Shown: one piece after another, positions 40,352-49,467 of the stretch
Numbering within the stretch: the first letter of the stretch is position 1
Layout of the letters: every line of letters begins with the position of its first letter
DNA from: SIG565 sp045590755
GTDB lineage: Bacteria; Bacillota; Clostridia; Oscillospirales; Acutalibacteraceae
DNA: 64,000 bases
Assembly (NCBI GenBank): GCA_045590755.1
Contig: JAZNRP010000004.1
Coordinates: 1 to 64,000, forward strand
Reading direction: 5' to 3'
Translations under genes and position numbers: made by a program
Notes under the pieces: model-generated
Told to the model about the DNA's origin: nothing
Databases searched by the model: none
Seen by the model: only the letters and a program-made list of their open reading frames with translations

Positions 40352-41705
40352 AATGTATATTTTGTTTTCTTTTAGAACGCATTATTAGTAATACTGCTAA
40401 TATAATTACCGCTAAAACAATTGCGGCAAAAATATAATAGCCCGTAAAATCCTTTGCGGGTTTTATTTCTGTATCAGGATTAGGCGGCGAAATATTTTCG
40501 GGCGGCGTTTCTTCTTTTAACTGTTCGGAATAGGTTTTTATATTTTCGAACATATCATTTCCCGTATCAATGCCTACTGTTGTTCTGTAAAGGCCGTATT
40601 CACGCGGGGAATATTTTGTTATTTCTGTACTGCTTGTAATTTCTCCGTTTTTGCCGTACAGCCAGTCACTAAACCAGTATTGCTGTTGGGTTTTATGACA
40701 CTTAAAGCCCTGCTGTGTTACCTGAAATGCCGTTTTACCGCCAAAGCTTTTAAGCGGCACATCAATATCTAATTCTATTTTGTTTTCATTATATAAGTGC
40801 AGATAAAGCTTGGGGGTATCGTGGGTACCGTACATATTTGCCGACTCTGTATATTTTGTTTCATCCTTGGCAAATTCTACGGCACTAATCAAAGTCTTGG
40901 CATTTAATATATGCTGACCGTGTCCGTACTCTCCCGATAAATCGTGGCCGACAATAACAAGCGGCTTAAACCGCCTTATAAGTTCAGTCTGATAAGCTAA
41001 AACATCGTCTTCTGTAATGCCGTATTTACCTAAATTTTCAAGAGCTTCGGTATAGCTTTCTGAATATTCATCAGGAAAACTGCTAATAACCGGGTATGCA
41101 GTAACACCCACAGTCCATAATCCGTCAAGTAATTCGTGACGGCGTATAGCATTTTTGTTGTGATCGGCAAAGTATACCACCTGCACCGTTAATGCTTTTT
41201 CACCCGCATATAACGGCAACAGTCCAGCGAAAAACAACTGCTCATCATCGGCGTGTGTTGTAAAAAGCATTAAATCGGCCTTTTGGGCAGATGGGGTAAA
41301 TCTATGCACATTTTCGGGCAGTTCACCGCTGCCAAACAAGCTTATTTCGCTGATTTTTACGGCTTTATCAAATATAATCTCTGTTTGTGTGTCTGCTACT
41401 TCTTCAAGCTCTAAGTTTAGGTGCAGAAATTTATCACTGTTTTTAATCTCTCTACCAGCCGTTTTTACGGTAACCTCTGCCGCTCCATCAAAGAAAATTA
41501 TATACACATATTTAGCGCCTACTGTGTTTTGGAGGGTAATACTGCTAACCTTACTGTAGGTTGATATTTTGCCGTCGGTTATATTTGAAAATCCACCCAC
41601 AACAGAAAAGTCTATGGTGTTATTCTCCGACTGCTCTGCATTTACAAAAAATGCGGACAAAAAAACGGTTAAAACAGCTAATATAAGACAACAAATTTTC
41701 CGCAT
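40350..41705 (-). CDS. Exported, membrane-anchored PIG-L-type deacetylase
   Basis: A 451-residue protein with a signal peptide (about 1-23), a beta-rich region resembling a carbohydrate-binding fold (about 30-125), and a PIG-L/LmbE domain starting HADDEQLFFAG (His151, Asp153, Asp154, the PHPDDE zinc motif). RRHELLDG and GHDLSGEYGHGQH supply further ligands. A C-terminal helix with an RSKRK tail anchors it, so catalysis is outside the cell. Family members deacetylate N-acetylglucosamine groups. It lies 17 nt after tex. Confidence 0.85.
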   Translation of the reverse strand: MRKICCLILAVLTVFLSAFFVNAEQSENNTIDFSVVGGFSNITDGKISTYSKVSSITLQNTVGAKYVYIIFFDGAAEVTVKTAGREIKNSDKFLHLNLELEEVADTQTEIIFDKAVKISEISLFGSGELPENVHRFTPSAQKADLMLFTTHADDEQLFFAGLLPLYAGEKALTVQVVYFADHNKNAIRRHELLDGLWTVGVTAYPVISSFPDEYSESYTEALENLGKYGITEDDVLAYQTELIRRFKPLVIVGHDLSGEYGHGQHILNAKTLISAVEFAKDETKYTESANMYGTHDTPKLYLHLYNENKIELDIDVPLKSFGGKTAFQVTQQGFKCHKTQQQYWFSDWLYGKNGEITSSTEITKYSPREYGLYRTTVGIDTGNDMFENIKTYSEQLKEETPPENISPPNPDTEIKPAKDFTGYYIFAAIVLAVIILAVLLIMRSKRKQNIH

Positions 41706-41722
41706 TTTCTACACTCCTTTAA

Positions 41723-43876
41723 CTACTTTATCTCTTTCATTGAAAGCGATATGCGTTTTTTATTCAAATCCAGTCCTATAACCTTAACATTTACTATATC
41801 TCCAACCTGTAGCGCTTCACTCGGATGACGGATGAATTTATCGCAGATTTGAGATATATGCACAAGTCCGTCCTGATGCACACCTATATCTACAAATGCA
41901 CCAAAATCAATAACATTGCGTACTGTTCCTTTAAGCGTCATACCAACCTTCAGGTCTTCCATACCCAATACATCGGTACGAAGAAGCGGCGGCGGTAACT
42001 CATCGCGTGGGTCTCTGCCGGGTTTTACAAGCTCTTTTACAATATCTAAAAGTGTCGGCACACCAACCCCGATTTTCTCTGCTAACATTTCCTTATCGGC
42101 GCTATTAATCTGATTCTCAAGTTCGCCTATTTTTTTGTTTTTAACATCATTTAAGGTATAACCGAAGTGTTTCAGCAATTCCTTTGCCGCCGCATAGGAT
42201 TCGGGGTGAACACCCGTGTTATCAAGCGGATTTTCGGCATCTGTGATACGCAAAAAGCCCGCGCACTGCTCGTAAGCCTTAGGTCCTAACTTAGATACCT
42301 TTTTAAGCTCGCTTATAGACATAAACCTTCCATTATCTTCACGGTATGCAACAATATTTTTGCAAACCGCACTACTAAGTCCTGCTATGTGAGATAAAAG
42401 TGCGGCAGAAGCGGTATTAAGGTCGGCGCCAACATTGTTAACGCAATCTTCTACAACGCCGTCAAGTGCTTCTCCAAGCTGTTTTTGCGGCATATCGTGC
42501 TGATACTGTCCGACGCCTATTGCCTTAGGCTCAATTTTAACAAGCTCTGCCAACGGGTCTTGAAGTCTTCTTGCAATTGAAACTGCACTTCTAAGTGTCA
42601 AGTCGAAATCGGGCATTTCTGCGGCGGCAAGTTTCGACGCCGAATAAACCGATGCACCCGCTTCACTTACCACCATATACGCTATTTTTTTGCCCATTTT
42701 ACCTATCACATCCACCGCAAACATTTCGGTTTCCTTGGATGCGGTGCCGTTGCCGATTGCAATTATTTCTACACCGTGCTTTTCAATAAGCGAGCCTAAA
42801 ATTTCCTTCGATTTTTCTATCTGCGCCGCAGAATGTGTGGGGTAGATAACGGCAGTATCAAGCACTTTACCGTTTCCGTCAACAACCGCCACCTTACAAC
42901 CCGTACGGTAGCCTGGGTCAAGGCCTATTGTAACCTTGTTTTTTACGGGCGGCTGCATAAGTAACTGGCGAAGATTTACACCGAAAACCTTAATGGCAGC
43001 ACTGCTTGCAGTATCGGTAAGCTCATTTCTTATCTCCCTTTCAATTGACGGGAAAATGAGTCTTGAATATGAGTCCATACAGGCATTTTTCACACACTCA
43101 GCACATTGGTTTTCACCATTTAAATACAGAGAATATATCACATTTAGGGGCTTTTCCGTATCAATCTCTACCCCTACCTTCAAAAACTCTTCCTTTTCGC
43201 CGCGGTTGAGTGCTAATACTCTGTGACCTGCTATTTTGCTTATAGGCTCACGGAAGTTATAATACATTTCGTAAACGCTATCAGTATCTATCTTGGCAGC
43301 AGACGAGCAGATAAAACCGTTAAGGCGAATAATGTTACGAAGGCGGCGTCTGACATTAGCATCATCCGAGACATTTTCGGCAATTATGTCCATAGCGCCC
43401 GATATAGCGTCGGCTACTGTTTCTACTTTCTTTTCTATATCAATATATTTTTCGGCTAATTCTTCGGGTAATATGGCACCCGACTGATTATTAAGCAGTT
43501 CTTGAGCCAGTGGTTCCAGGCCCTTTTCTTTGGCCACCGACGCGCGCGTCTTTCTTTTTGGTCGGAACGGGCGGTAAATATCTTCAATTTCCGAGAGAAT
43601 AGTAGCTCTATTTAGCGCTTCATCTATTTCTTCGGTCATATTGCCCTGTTCGCTTATTAGCTTTCGTACCTCTTCTCTGCGCTCATCAAGACCGCGTAAA
43701 TATGTTAGCCTGTCCGAAATTTCACGGATTTTCTGGTCATCCATAGTGCCGTGCATTTCTTTTCTGTAACGGGCAATAAAGGGTATTGTGTTACCCGCAT
43801 CTAAAAGCTCTATAATATTTTGTACATAAATTTCTCTTGCGCCAAACTGTTCGGCAATCTGTTTTGCGTAATCCAT
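41723..43876 (-). CDS. tex: Transcription accessory protein Tex (S1 RNA-binding)
   Basis: A 717-residue Tex/YhgF protein: an N-terminal helical domain (IPFIARYRKEMHGTMD is conserved), a YqgF/RuvC-like domain (GLDPGYRTGCKVAVVD), a helix-hairpin-helix region (ADLNTASAALLSHIAGL) and a C-terminal S1 domain (GTVRNVIDFGAFVDIGVHQDGLVHIS). Tex binds nucleic acid and affects transcription. Length is normal. It heads an operon with the PIG-L gene. Confidence 0.95.
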   Translation of the reverse strand: MDYAKQIAEQFGAREIYVQNIIELLDAGNTIPFIARYRKEMHGTMDDQKIREISDRLTYLRGLDERREEVRKLISEQGNMTEEIDEALNRATILSEIEDIYRPFRPKRKTRASVAKEKGLEPLAQELLNNQSGAILPEELAEKYIDIEKKVETVADAISGAMDIIAENVSDDANVRRRLRNIIRLNGFICSSAAKIDTDSVYEMYYNFREPISKIAGHRVLALNRGEKEEFLKVGVEIDTEKPLNVIYSLYLNGENQCAECVKNACMDSYSRLIFPSIEREIRNELTDTASSAAIKVFGVNLRQLLMQPPVKNKVTIGLDPGYRTGCKVAVVDGNGKVLDTAVIYPTHSAAQIEKSKEILGSLIEKHGVEIIAIGNGTASKETEMFAVDVIGKMGKKIAYMVVSEAGASVYSASKLAAAEMPDFDLTLRSAVSIARRLQDPLAELVKIEPKAIGVGQYQHDMPQKQLGEALDGVVEDCVNNVGADLNTASAALLSHIAGLSSAVCKNIVAYREDNGRFMSISELKKVSKLGPKAYEQCAGFLRITDAENPLDNTGVHPESYAAAKELLKHFGYTLNDVKNKKIGELENQINSADKEMLAEKIGVGVPTLLDIVKELVKPGRDPRDELPPPLLRTDVLGMEDLKVGMTLKGTVRNVIDFGAFVDIGVHQDGLVHISQICDKFIRHPSEALQVGDIVNVKVIGLDLNKKRISLSMKEIK

Positions 43877-43943
43877 AATTCACTCCGTTTATGTTTTTCT
43901 TTTCTCAATTATGCCATATTTTTTTCCATTTGTACAGTTAATA

Positions 43944-43973
43944 TTTGCAATACTATTTAATTTGTTATATAAT
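43944..43973 (+). promoter_or_regulatory. Promoter of the VanY-like gene
   Basis: TTTGCA, 18-nt spacer, TATAAT. The predicted start near 43980 leaves only about 11 nt before GTG 43991, so the 5' leader is very short. Confidence 0.65.
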
Positions 43974-43990
43974 ATAGGTTGGTGATACAA

Positions 43991-44896
43991 GTGAGTAAAA
44001 AAAGATACAAGAAAAAACATACGAAAAGCCGCGGTATAATAGCCACGGTTATTGCTTATTCTGTTGTAGTTTTATTAATAGCGGCTATCGTAGGCGGTAT
44101 AGCCTTAATCTTTAAAAATTGCGGGAAGCCAAATAATGAAACACCGCCCGACAATAACCCATCAAGCAGTGAAGTAACTTCATCTGAAACACCTACACCC
44201 GCTCCTACTTATGAAGCGCGTGTCGGCAAGGAATACGAAATAGATATTACACCCTATCTGCAATATATTGAACCCGAAGAAAAGTACGAGTATGTATTTC
44301 TTGTAAATCCGCAAAACACATTATCGAGTGACTATGTACCAAGTGACCTTACCGACTGCGGACATACAAGGAATGACGGCAGGGCAACACAAAAATTAAG
44401 AAAAAATGCCGCTTTGGCTCTACAAGCCTTACTTGCCGAAGGCGCTAAAAACGGTGTAAATGATGTAACGGTTACAAGCGCTTACCGTTCCTACAGCTAT
44501 CAGGATTATTTATTTAACCTTTACTGTGAACAGAATCAGCACAGCTTTGCAACACGCGAAGAATGTGAAAAGTATGTTCTTACATTCTCAACAAAACCGG
44601 GTACGAGTGAACACCAAAGCGGGCTTTGTGTAGATATGCACAACATACCGTCGGCTCAGGTTTCGTTCGCACAGAAGCCCGAAGCTAAGTGGCTTGCCGA
44701 AAACTGCTACCGCTTTGGCTTTATTCTCCGCTACCCCGAAGACAAAACCGATATTACAAAAATCACCTATGAGCCATGGCACTTCCGCTTTGTCGGCAGA
44801 GACGCCGCAACCGAGATGCATGAGCTCGGACTTTGCCTTGAAGAATATATAGCGCTAAAGGCGGAAGAAATCAGTAAAACTACGCCCAATAAGTAG
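43991..44896 (+). CDS. D-alanyl-D-alanine carboxypeptidase, VanY/M15B family
   Basis: A 301-residue peptidase with an N-terminal membrane helix (about 18-42), a Pro/Ser/Thr linker and a VanY-type zinc domain. Motifs are VTSAYRSYSYQ, the metal site SEHQSGLCVDMH (SxHxxGxxxD) and EPWHFRFVG. It trims terminal D-Ala from peptidoglycan stem peptides. TTG 43979 would precede the predicted transcript start, so GTG 43991 after GGTGA is taken. Its 3' end overlaps the convergent dipeptidase gene by 17 bp. Confidence 0.9.
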   Translation: MSKKRYKKKHTKSRGIIATVIAYSVVVLLIAAIVGGIALIFKNCGKPNNETPPDNNPSSSEVTSSETPTPAPTYEARVGKEYEIDITPYLQYIEPEEKYEYVFLVNPQNTLSSDYVPSDLTDCGHTRNDGRATQKLRKNAALALQALLAEGAKNGVNDVTVTSAYRSYSYQDYLFNLYCEQNQHSFATREECEKYVLTFSTKPGTSEHQSGLCVDMHNIPSAQVSFAQKPEAKWLAENCYRFGFILRYPEDKTDITKITYEPWHFRFVGRDAATEMHELGLCLEEYIALKAEEISKTTPNK

Positions 44897-45797
44897 TTAT
44901 TCTGTAAGCGTTGCCGAAGCAGATTTTTTCGGTATCGGCGGCAGAAAAATGTGAGTTCAGAATTTCGGGAATTAATGAAAAATCTTTTGCCGTCTGAAAG
45001 GCTCCGTTTTGCGTCATACCGTCAAAATCAGAGCCTATGCTTACAGTATCTATTCCCGCGACATTTGCTATATGCTTTGCGGTGTTTACTATGTTTTGAG
45101 CAGTGGTTTCGTCCCCGCCGTTTAAAAATCGGCTATAAAAATTTATACCCACAACACCGCCCTTGTTGCCTATAATTCTAAGCTGTGAATCGTATAAATT
45201 TCTTTTGTGATAATATATTTTATTACACGCGCTGTGAGTGGCAATTATTGGACCTTTACATATACGCGATACATCGTAAAAACCGCCCATACTTAAATGC
45301 GACACATCAACCGTCAGCCCTATTTCGTCCATATATTCTACTGCGTTAATGCCTAACGGCTTTAGTCCCATTAAATGTATGTTGCGGTCGTCGCTACAGG
45401 GAAAACCCAACCTGTTTTCTTCATTCCAAGTTAGTGACGCTATACGGACACCCATATTAAAAAGCGCATCTATTTCTTCTTTTTCACCGTAAGTAAAGCC
45501 TATATTTTCTGCGGTAAGTACGGCAGATATTTTACCGTTTTTACTGTTTTCTTCTATTTCGGCAGATGATTTTACCGCCGAAATTTTTGTTTTACTTAAA
45601 ATATGCGAAAACACTTCTCTCTGTTCTAAAAAATCCTTTTTTTCATTTTCGGGTTGTTTTTTGTTTTGTGCTACAAATGCGGCAAAGCACTGTACACTTA
45701 CATTTCCTTGCATTAACTGTTTTTCTGTGTCTTCTATAGTTTTTTCGTTGTTTTTTATTAGCGATAAGGTATCACAGTGTAAATCAAAAATCCCCAA
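44880..45797 (-). CDS. Membrane-dipeptidase-like peptidase, family M19
   Basis: A 305-residue zinc peptidase of the renal dipeptidase family. The metal site begins FDLHCDTL (His-x-Asp), Glu is in LTAENIG, and His residues are in DVSHLS and ATHSACNKI. The C-terminal GSDFDGM supplies an Asp. It hydrolyses dipeptides. The frame extends to 45863, but GGGGG lies 8 nt before TTG 45797, which gives the canonical GIFDLHCD N-terminus. It is divergent from the M24 peptidase gene. Confidence 0.88.
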   Translation of the reverse strand: MGIFDLHCDTLSLIKNNEKTIEDTEKQLMQGNVSVQCFAAFVAQNKKQPENEKKDFLEQREVFSHILSKTKISAVKSSAEIEENSKNGKISAVLTAENIGFTYGEKEEIDALFNMGVRIASLTWNEENRLGFPCSDDRNIHLMGLKPLGINAVEYMDEIGLTVDVSHLSMGGFYDVSRICKGPIIATHSACNKIYYHKRNLYDSQLRIIGNKGGVVGINFYSRFLNGGDETTAQNIVNTAKHIANVAGIDTVSIGSDFDGMTQNGAFQTAKDFSLIPEILNSHFSAADTEKICFGNAYRITTYWA

Positions 45798-45836
45798 AAA
45801 AAATCCCCCAAAATAATAACTTCTCTTGGTGATAAT

Positions 45837-46895
45837 ATGAACGAATCGGTTAAAAAAATACAAGATTTTTTATCAGTAGATACTGCGGCACTAATTTTTT
45901 CAAGTCCTAACCGCTTTTATTTAACAGATTTTAATAATGATGCAGGCATTGTTTTTATAACAAAACACAGTGCTGTGTTTTTTACCGACCCCAGATATTT
46001 AGAAAAAGCAAGGGAAATATCATCTCTCCCCGTAAAAGATATAAAAAATTATACCGAACAAATAAATGAAATTTGCACTTTAAACGGCATTAAAAATATA
46101 CTTACTGAAACCACCTATGTGGATGTTTCCCGTTTCAAGCTGCTTAAAGAAAAATTCACTGCAGAATTACTTGATAACGACACACTCGATTTACTTTTTA
46201 CAAAAATGCGTTCTGTAAAAAGTAAAAGTGAAATATCTTTAATTAAGGCGGCGCAAGAGTTAACCGATGAAACCTTTAAGTTTATTCTGCCGCGTATTGA
46301 AGCAGGCCGCACCGAGCGTGAAATTATGCTTGATATGGAATTTTTTATGCGCAAAAACGGCAGTGACGGCGTAGCATTTGATTTTATTGTGGTGTCGGGC
46401 AAAAACGGCTCTCTGCCACACGGTGTACCGACGGAAAAGCGCATTGAAAAGGGCGATTTTGTGACACTTGATTTCGGAGCAGTTATAGGCGGCTACCGCA
46501 GTGATATGACCAGAACCGTAGCGTTAGGAAATATAACAGACACACAAAAGTCCGTTTATGATACCGTGCTAAAAGCGCAGTTGGCAGCACTCGGCGGTAT
46601 TACCGCAGGGGCCAGTTGCCGCGATATTGATAAAATAGCGCGTGATATAATAGACTATGAGTACAGCGGTTGTTTTGGCCACGGACTCGGCCACAGCGTC
46701 GGTATTGAAATTCACGAAGCCCCCGCATTTAATACGCGTGATAACACCGTTTTGCTGCCAAATATGGTTATGACGGTAGAGCCGGGCATTTACATAGAGG
46801 GCAGCTTCGGTGTCCGAATAGAAGATATGGTTATAGTGACTGATACGGGTTACGAAAATATTACAAAAGCCAAAAAGGAATTAATTATTCTTTAA
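45837..46895 (+). CDS. Xaa-Pro aminopeptidase/dipeptidase, family M24
   Basis: A 352-residue metallopeptidase with an N-terminal creatinase-like domain (1-125) and a pita-bread catalytic domain. Metal ligands are in VTLDFGAVIGGYRSDMTRT (two Asp), GHGLGHSVGIEIHE (His), TVEPGIY (Glu) and GVRIEDMVIV (Glu). It removes N-terminal residues next to proline. GGTGAT precedes the ATG. mgtC follows after 20 nt and is probably co-transcribed. Confidence 0.93.
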   Translation: MNESVKKIQDFLSVDTAALIFSSPNRFYLTDFNNDAGIVFITKHSAVFFTDPRYLEKAREISSLPVKDIKNYTEQINEICTLNGIKNILTETTYVDVSRFKLLKEKFTAELLDNDTLDLLFTKMRSVKSKSEISLIKAAQELTDETFKFILPRIEAGRTEREIMLDMEFFMRKNGSDGVAFDFIVVSGKNGSLPHGVPTEKRIEKGDFVTLDFGAVIGGYRSDMTRTVALGNITDTQKSVYDTVLKAQLAALGGITAGASCRDIDKIARDIIDYEYSGCFGHGLGHSVGIEIHEAPAFNTRDNTVLLPNMVMTVEPGIYIEGSFGVRIEDMVIVTDTGYENITKAKKELIIL

Positions 46896-46915
46896 TTTTT
46901 AAGGAGTGTTTTTAT

Positions 46916-47557
46916 ATGACTATTTTACAAGTTTTTATTCGTTGTGTCTTGGCGGTAATTATTGGTGCCGCAATAGGTACAGAGCGTGCGCGTCACGGAC
47001 GCGCGGCGGGTATGCGTACACATATTCTTGTATGCATAGGCTCTGCTATGACCGCAATGACGGGTATTTATGTTAATCAGGTCTTTGGCGGCGGAGATGT
47101 GCTCAGAATAGCCGCACAGGTAATATCGGGCATAGGTTTTTTAGGTGCCGGTATGATTATTCTTAAAAACGGCAATGTAATATCGGGTCTTACCACCGCG
47201 GCAGGTGTATGGACAACGGCGACCATAGGTATAGCCTTAGGCTATGGCTTCTATGCGGGCGCCTTGATTGCCGCGGCACTGTTTCTTATAACCATAACAA
47301 CCTTTTCAAAACTTGAAAAAGATAAGAAACGCGATATACAGATTATTTATTTTGAAGTATGTGACATAAATTCGGTCAACCGAATTTTAGATGAACTGAA
47401 AACAAAGATTTCCGAGCCGTTCAGCGAATCGGTAATCCCCGCAAAAAGCGGACTTTCGGGACATGTAGGACTGCTACTAACCCTTGATAATGCAATAGAT
47501 TTAATACCATCTGAATTTTGTCAGATTGAAGGCATTTCGTTTGTTGTAGAAGAATAA
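46916..47557 (+). CDS. MgtC/SapB-family membrane protein
   Basis: A 213-residue protein with five hydrophobic segments in the first 130 residues and the family signatures IIGAAIGTERARHGRAAGMRTH and SGIGFLGAGMIIL. A cytoplasmic ACT-like C-terminal domain (about 140-213) follows. MgtC-type proteins are linked to Mg limitation and to inhibition of ATP synthase in other bacteria; many non-pathogens carry them with unknown roles. GGAGTG precedes the ATG. Confidence 0.88.
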   Translation: MTILQVFIRCVLAVIIGAAIGTERARHGRAAGMRTHILVCIGSAMTAMTGIYVNQVFGGGDVLRIAAQVISGIGFLGAGMIILKNGNVISGLTTAAGVWTTATIGIALGYGFYAGALIAAALFLITITTFSKLEKDKKRDIQIIYFEVCDINSVNRILDELKTKISEPFSESVIPAKSGLSGHVGLLLTLDNAIDLIPSEFCQIEGISFVVEE

Positions 47558-47558
47558 G

Positions 47559-47592
47559 AAAAGACCGATACTTTCGTATCGGTCTTTTTAAT
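47559..47592. terminator. Bidirectional terminator after mgtC-like gene
   Basis: The 13-bp stem AAAAGACCGATAC/GTATCGGTCTTTT with loop TTTC is followed by TTAATTTT. It also closes the yebC gene. Confidence 0.93.
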
Positions 47593-47600
47593 TTTAATTG

Positions 47601-48332
47601 TTATTCGTTCGGCTCGTCCCAGTTGTGCCAGATTTCCTGAACATCATCGTTTTCTTCAAGCATATCAATAAGCTTTTCCATTTTAGCCGCCGCGTCTTCA
47701 TCGTCGATTGCGGTGAGCGTCTGCGGTACATATGCTACTTCGGCAGACAGGAAGGTATAACCCATTTCTTCAAGCGCATCGCGAACAGTGCCCATATCGT
47801 TAGGCTCTGTGTCAATTGTAAAGACATCTCCGTCAAAATCGAAATCGGCCGCACCACTCATTAAAGCATCTTCCATAACCTTTTCTTCATCGAGTCCTTC
47901 GGCTTCTATAACAATCTGACCGCGTCGGTCAAACATAAACATTACAGAGCCCGACTGTCCAAGATTACCGCCGCACTTATCGAAGTAGTGGCGCATCTCT
48001 CCCGCAGTTCTGTTACGGTTATCGGTAAGCGTTTCAACAATTACCGCAACGCCATTAGGTCCGTAGCCTTCGTATACAAGCTCTTCATAGTTTGTGGCAT
48101 CTCCGTCACCGGCCGCCTTCTTTATGATTCTTTCAATATTATCGTTAGGAACATTTGCCGCCTTTGCCTTTGCAATAGCATCCTTAAGCTTACTGTTTTC
48201 AGCAGGATTAGCGCCGCCCTGTTTTACTATAACGGCAATTTCTCTGCCTATTTTAGTAAATATCTTTGCCTTTGCGGCATCGGTCTTTTCCTTTTTTCTT
48301 TTAATATTGTTCCATTTAGAATGTCCGGACAT
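47601..48332 (-). CDS. yebC: YebC/PmpR-family protein
   Basis: A 243-residue protein beginning MSGHSKWNNIKRKK, the invariant YebC start, with the KAANVPNDNIERIIKKA and EGYGPNGVAVIVE blocks. YebC proteins act as transcription regulators and recent work on relatives links them to translation through proline stretches. AAAAAAGGGG precedes the ATG. It lies 39 nt behind dusB, so the two share a transcript. Confidence 0.96.
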   Translation of the reverse strand: MSGHSKWNNIKRKKEKTDAAKAKIFTKIGREIAVIVKQGGANPAENSKLKDAIAKAKAANVPNDNIERIIKKAAGDGDATNYEELVYEGYGPNGVAVIVETLTDNRNRTAGEMRHYFDKCGGNLGQSGSVMFMFDRRGQIVIEAEGLDEEKVMEDALMSGAADFDFDGDVFTIDTEPNDMGTVRDALEEMGYTFLSAEVAYVPQTLTAIDDEDAAAKMEKLIDMLEENDDVQEIWHNWDEPNE

Positions 48333-48371
48333 ATAAATTCCCCTTTTTTTATTTTAAGCCTTTATATTCTA

Positions 48372-49343
48372 TCACAAATTCTGTGACTCGGCAAGTATCA
48401 TTTCGGTGATTTTAAGTATATCTTCATACTTTGATATTTCTCCGCACATTTTACGGATTTTTGAAGCGCCGCGAATACCCTTTATATACCACGCAGTATG
48501 CTTTCTCGCCTCCATAAGCGCAGTGCGTTCAGATTTATATTTCATCATAAGGTCTATGTGAGAAAGCATTACCTGCATTCTCTCTTCTATTGTGGGTTCT
48601 GGTAGCTCTGCTTTGTTTTCCATATAGGCGTTTATATTTTTAAAAACAAAGGGATTTCCCATTGCCGCACGGCCTACCATTACAAAGTCGGCACCCGTTA
48701 ACTCATACATATTTTTAGCACTCTTGCCGTCACATACATCCCCGTTTGCAATTACGGGAATTTTTACTGCACGCTTTACATCGGCTATTGTTTTATAGTC
48801 AATACCGGGGGCATACATTTGCCTTCTTGTTCTGCCGTGCACCGTTATTGCCGCCGCACCTGCAAATTCTGCCACTTTGGCTATTTCCACAGCATTTATA
48901 TTGTTTTCATCCCAGCCCGTACGGATTTTAACCGTTACGGGTATTTTTACTGCTTCCACCACAGCTTTTATTATTTTTTCGGCGAGTATCGGGTCCTTAA
49001 GCAACGCACTTCCGCCGCCGTTTCCTGCAACCTTTGGGGCGGGGCAACCCATATTTATATCTATAAAATCGGGATTGTGACTTTCGGCTACCCTTGCCGC
49101 TGATGCCATGACACTGGGTTCACTTCCGAAAAGCTGTGACGCCATAGGCTTTTCAGCTTCAAAGCACGCCAAATAAGAGTCTGATTTTTTATCTCCCAGA
49201 CTCACACCCTTGCTGCTTGTAAGCTCACCCACAGTGTAGGCGGCGCCGAAGCTTCTGCATATTTCCCGCATAGCCCTGTCGGCAACACCCGCCATAGGTG
49301 CTAATGCGGCATAACCCTTAATTTCAATGTTTCCTATCTTCAT
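48372..49343 (-). CDS. dusB: tRNA-dihydrouridine synthase, DusB type
   Basis: A 323-residue flavoenzyme. LAPMAGVADRAMR binds FMN, NMGCPAPKVAGNGGG carries the catalytic Cys, and ITVHGRTRRQMY, IANGDV and MVGRAAMGNPF complete the TIM barrel. It reduces uridines in tRNA to dihydrouridine. There is no Shine-Dalgarno sequence, and the -10 box ends only 9 nt before the ATG, so the message is predicted to be leaderless. Confidence 0.94.
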   Translation of the reverse strand: MKIGNIEIKGYAALAPMAGVADRAMREICRSFGAAYTVGELTSSKGVSLGDKKSDSYLACFEAEKPMASQLFGSEPSVMASAARVAESHNPDFIDINMGCPAPKVAGNGGGSALLKDPILAEKIIKAVVEAVKIPVTVKIRTGWDENNINAVEIAKVAEFAGAAAITVHGRTRRQMYAPGIDYKTIADVKRAVKIPVIANGDVCDGKSAKNMYELTGADFVMVGRAAMGNPFVFKNINAYMENKAELPEPTIEERMQVMLSHIDLMMKYKSERTALMEARKHTAWYIKGIRGASKIRKMCGEISKYEDILKITEMILAESQNL

Positions 49344-49352
49344 AGCCTAATA

Positions 49353-49381
49353 ATTATATAACCGACATAAGTTCTTGTCAA
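49353..49381 (-). promoter_or_regulatory. dusB promoter (leaderless transcript)
   Basis: Minus strand TTGACA, 17-nt spacer, TATAAT. The last base of TATAAT is at 49353 and the ATG begins at 49343, so the start point falls within a few bases of the start codon. Confidence 0.75.
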
Positions 49382-49397
49382 ATTTTTTATAAATATG

Positions 49398-49426
49398 ATG
49401 ACAAATTAAATATTATTTGGTATAAT
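49398..49426 (+). promoter_or_regulatory. polA promoter
   Basis: ATGACA, 17-nt spacer, TATAAT, about 40 nt before the polA start. Confidence 0.65.
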
Positions 49427-49467
49427 ATATTCTGTATTAATATATATTAATTTTTCGGGGTGAAAAA

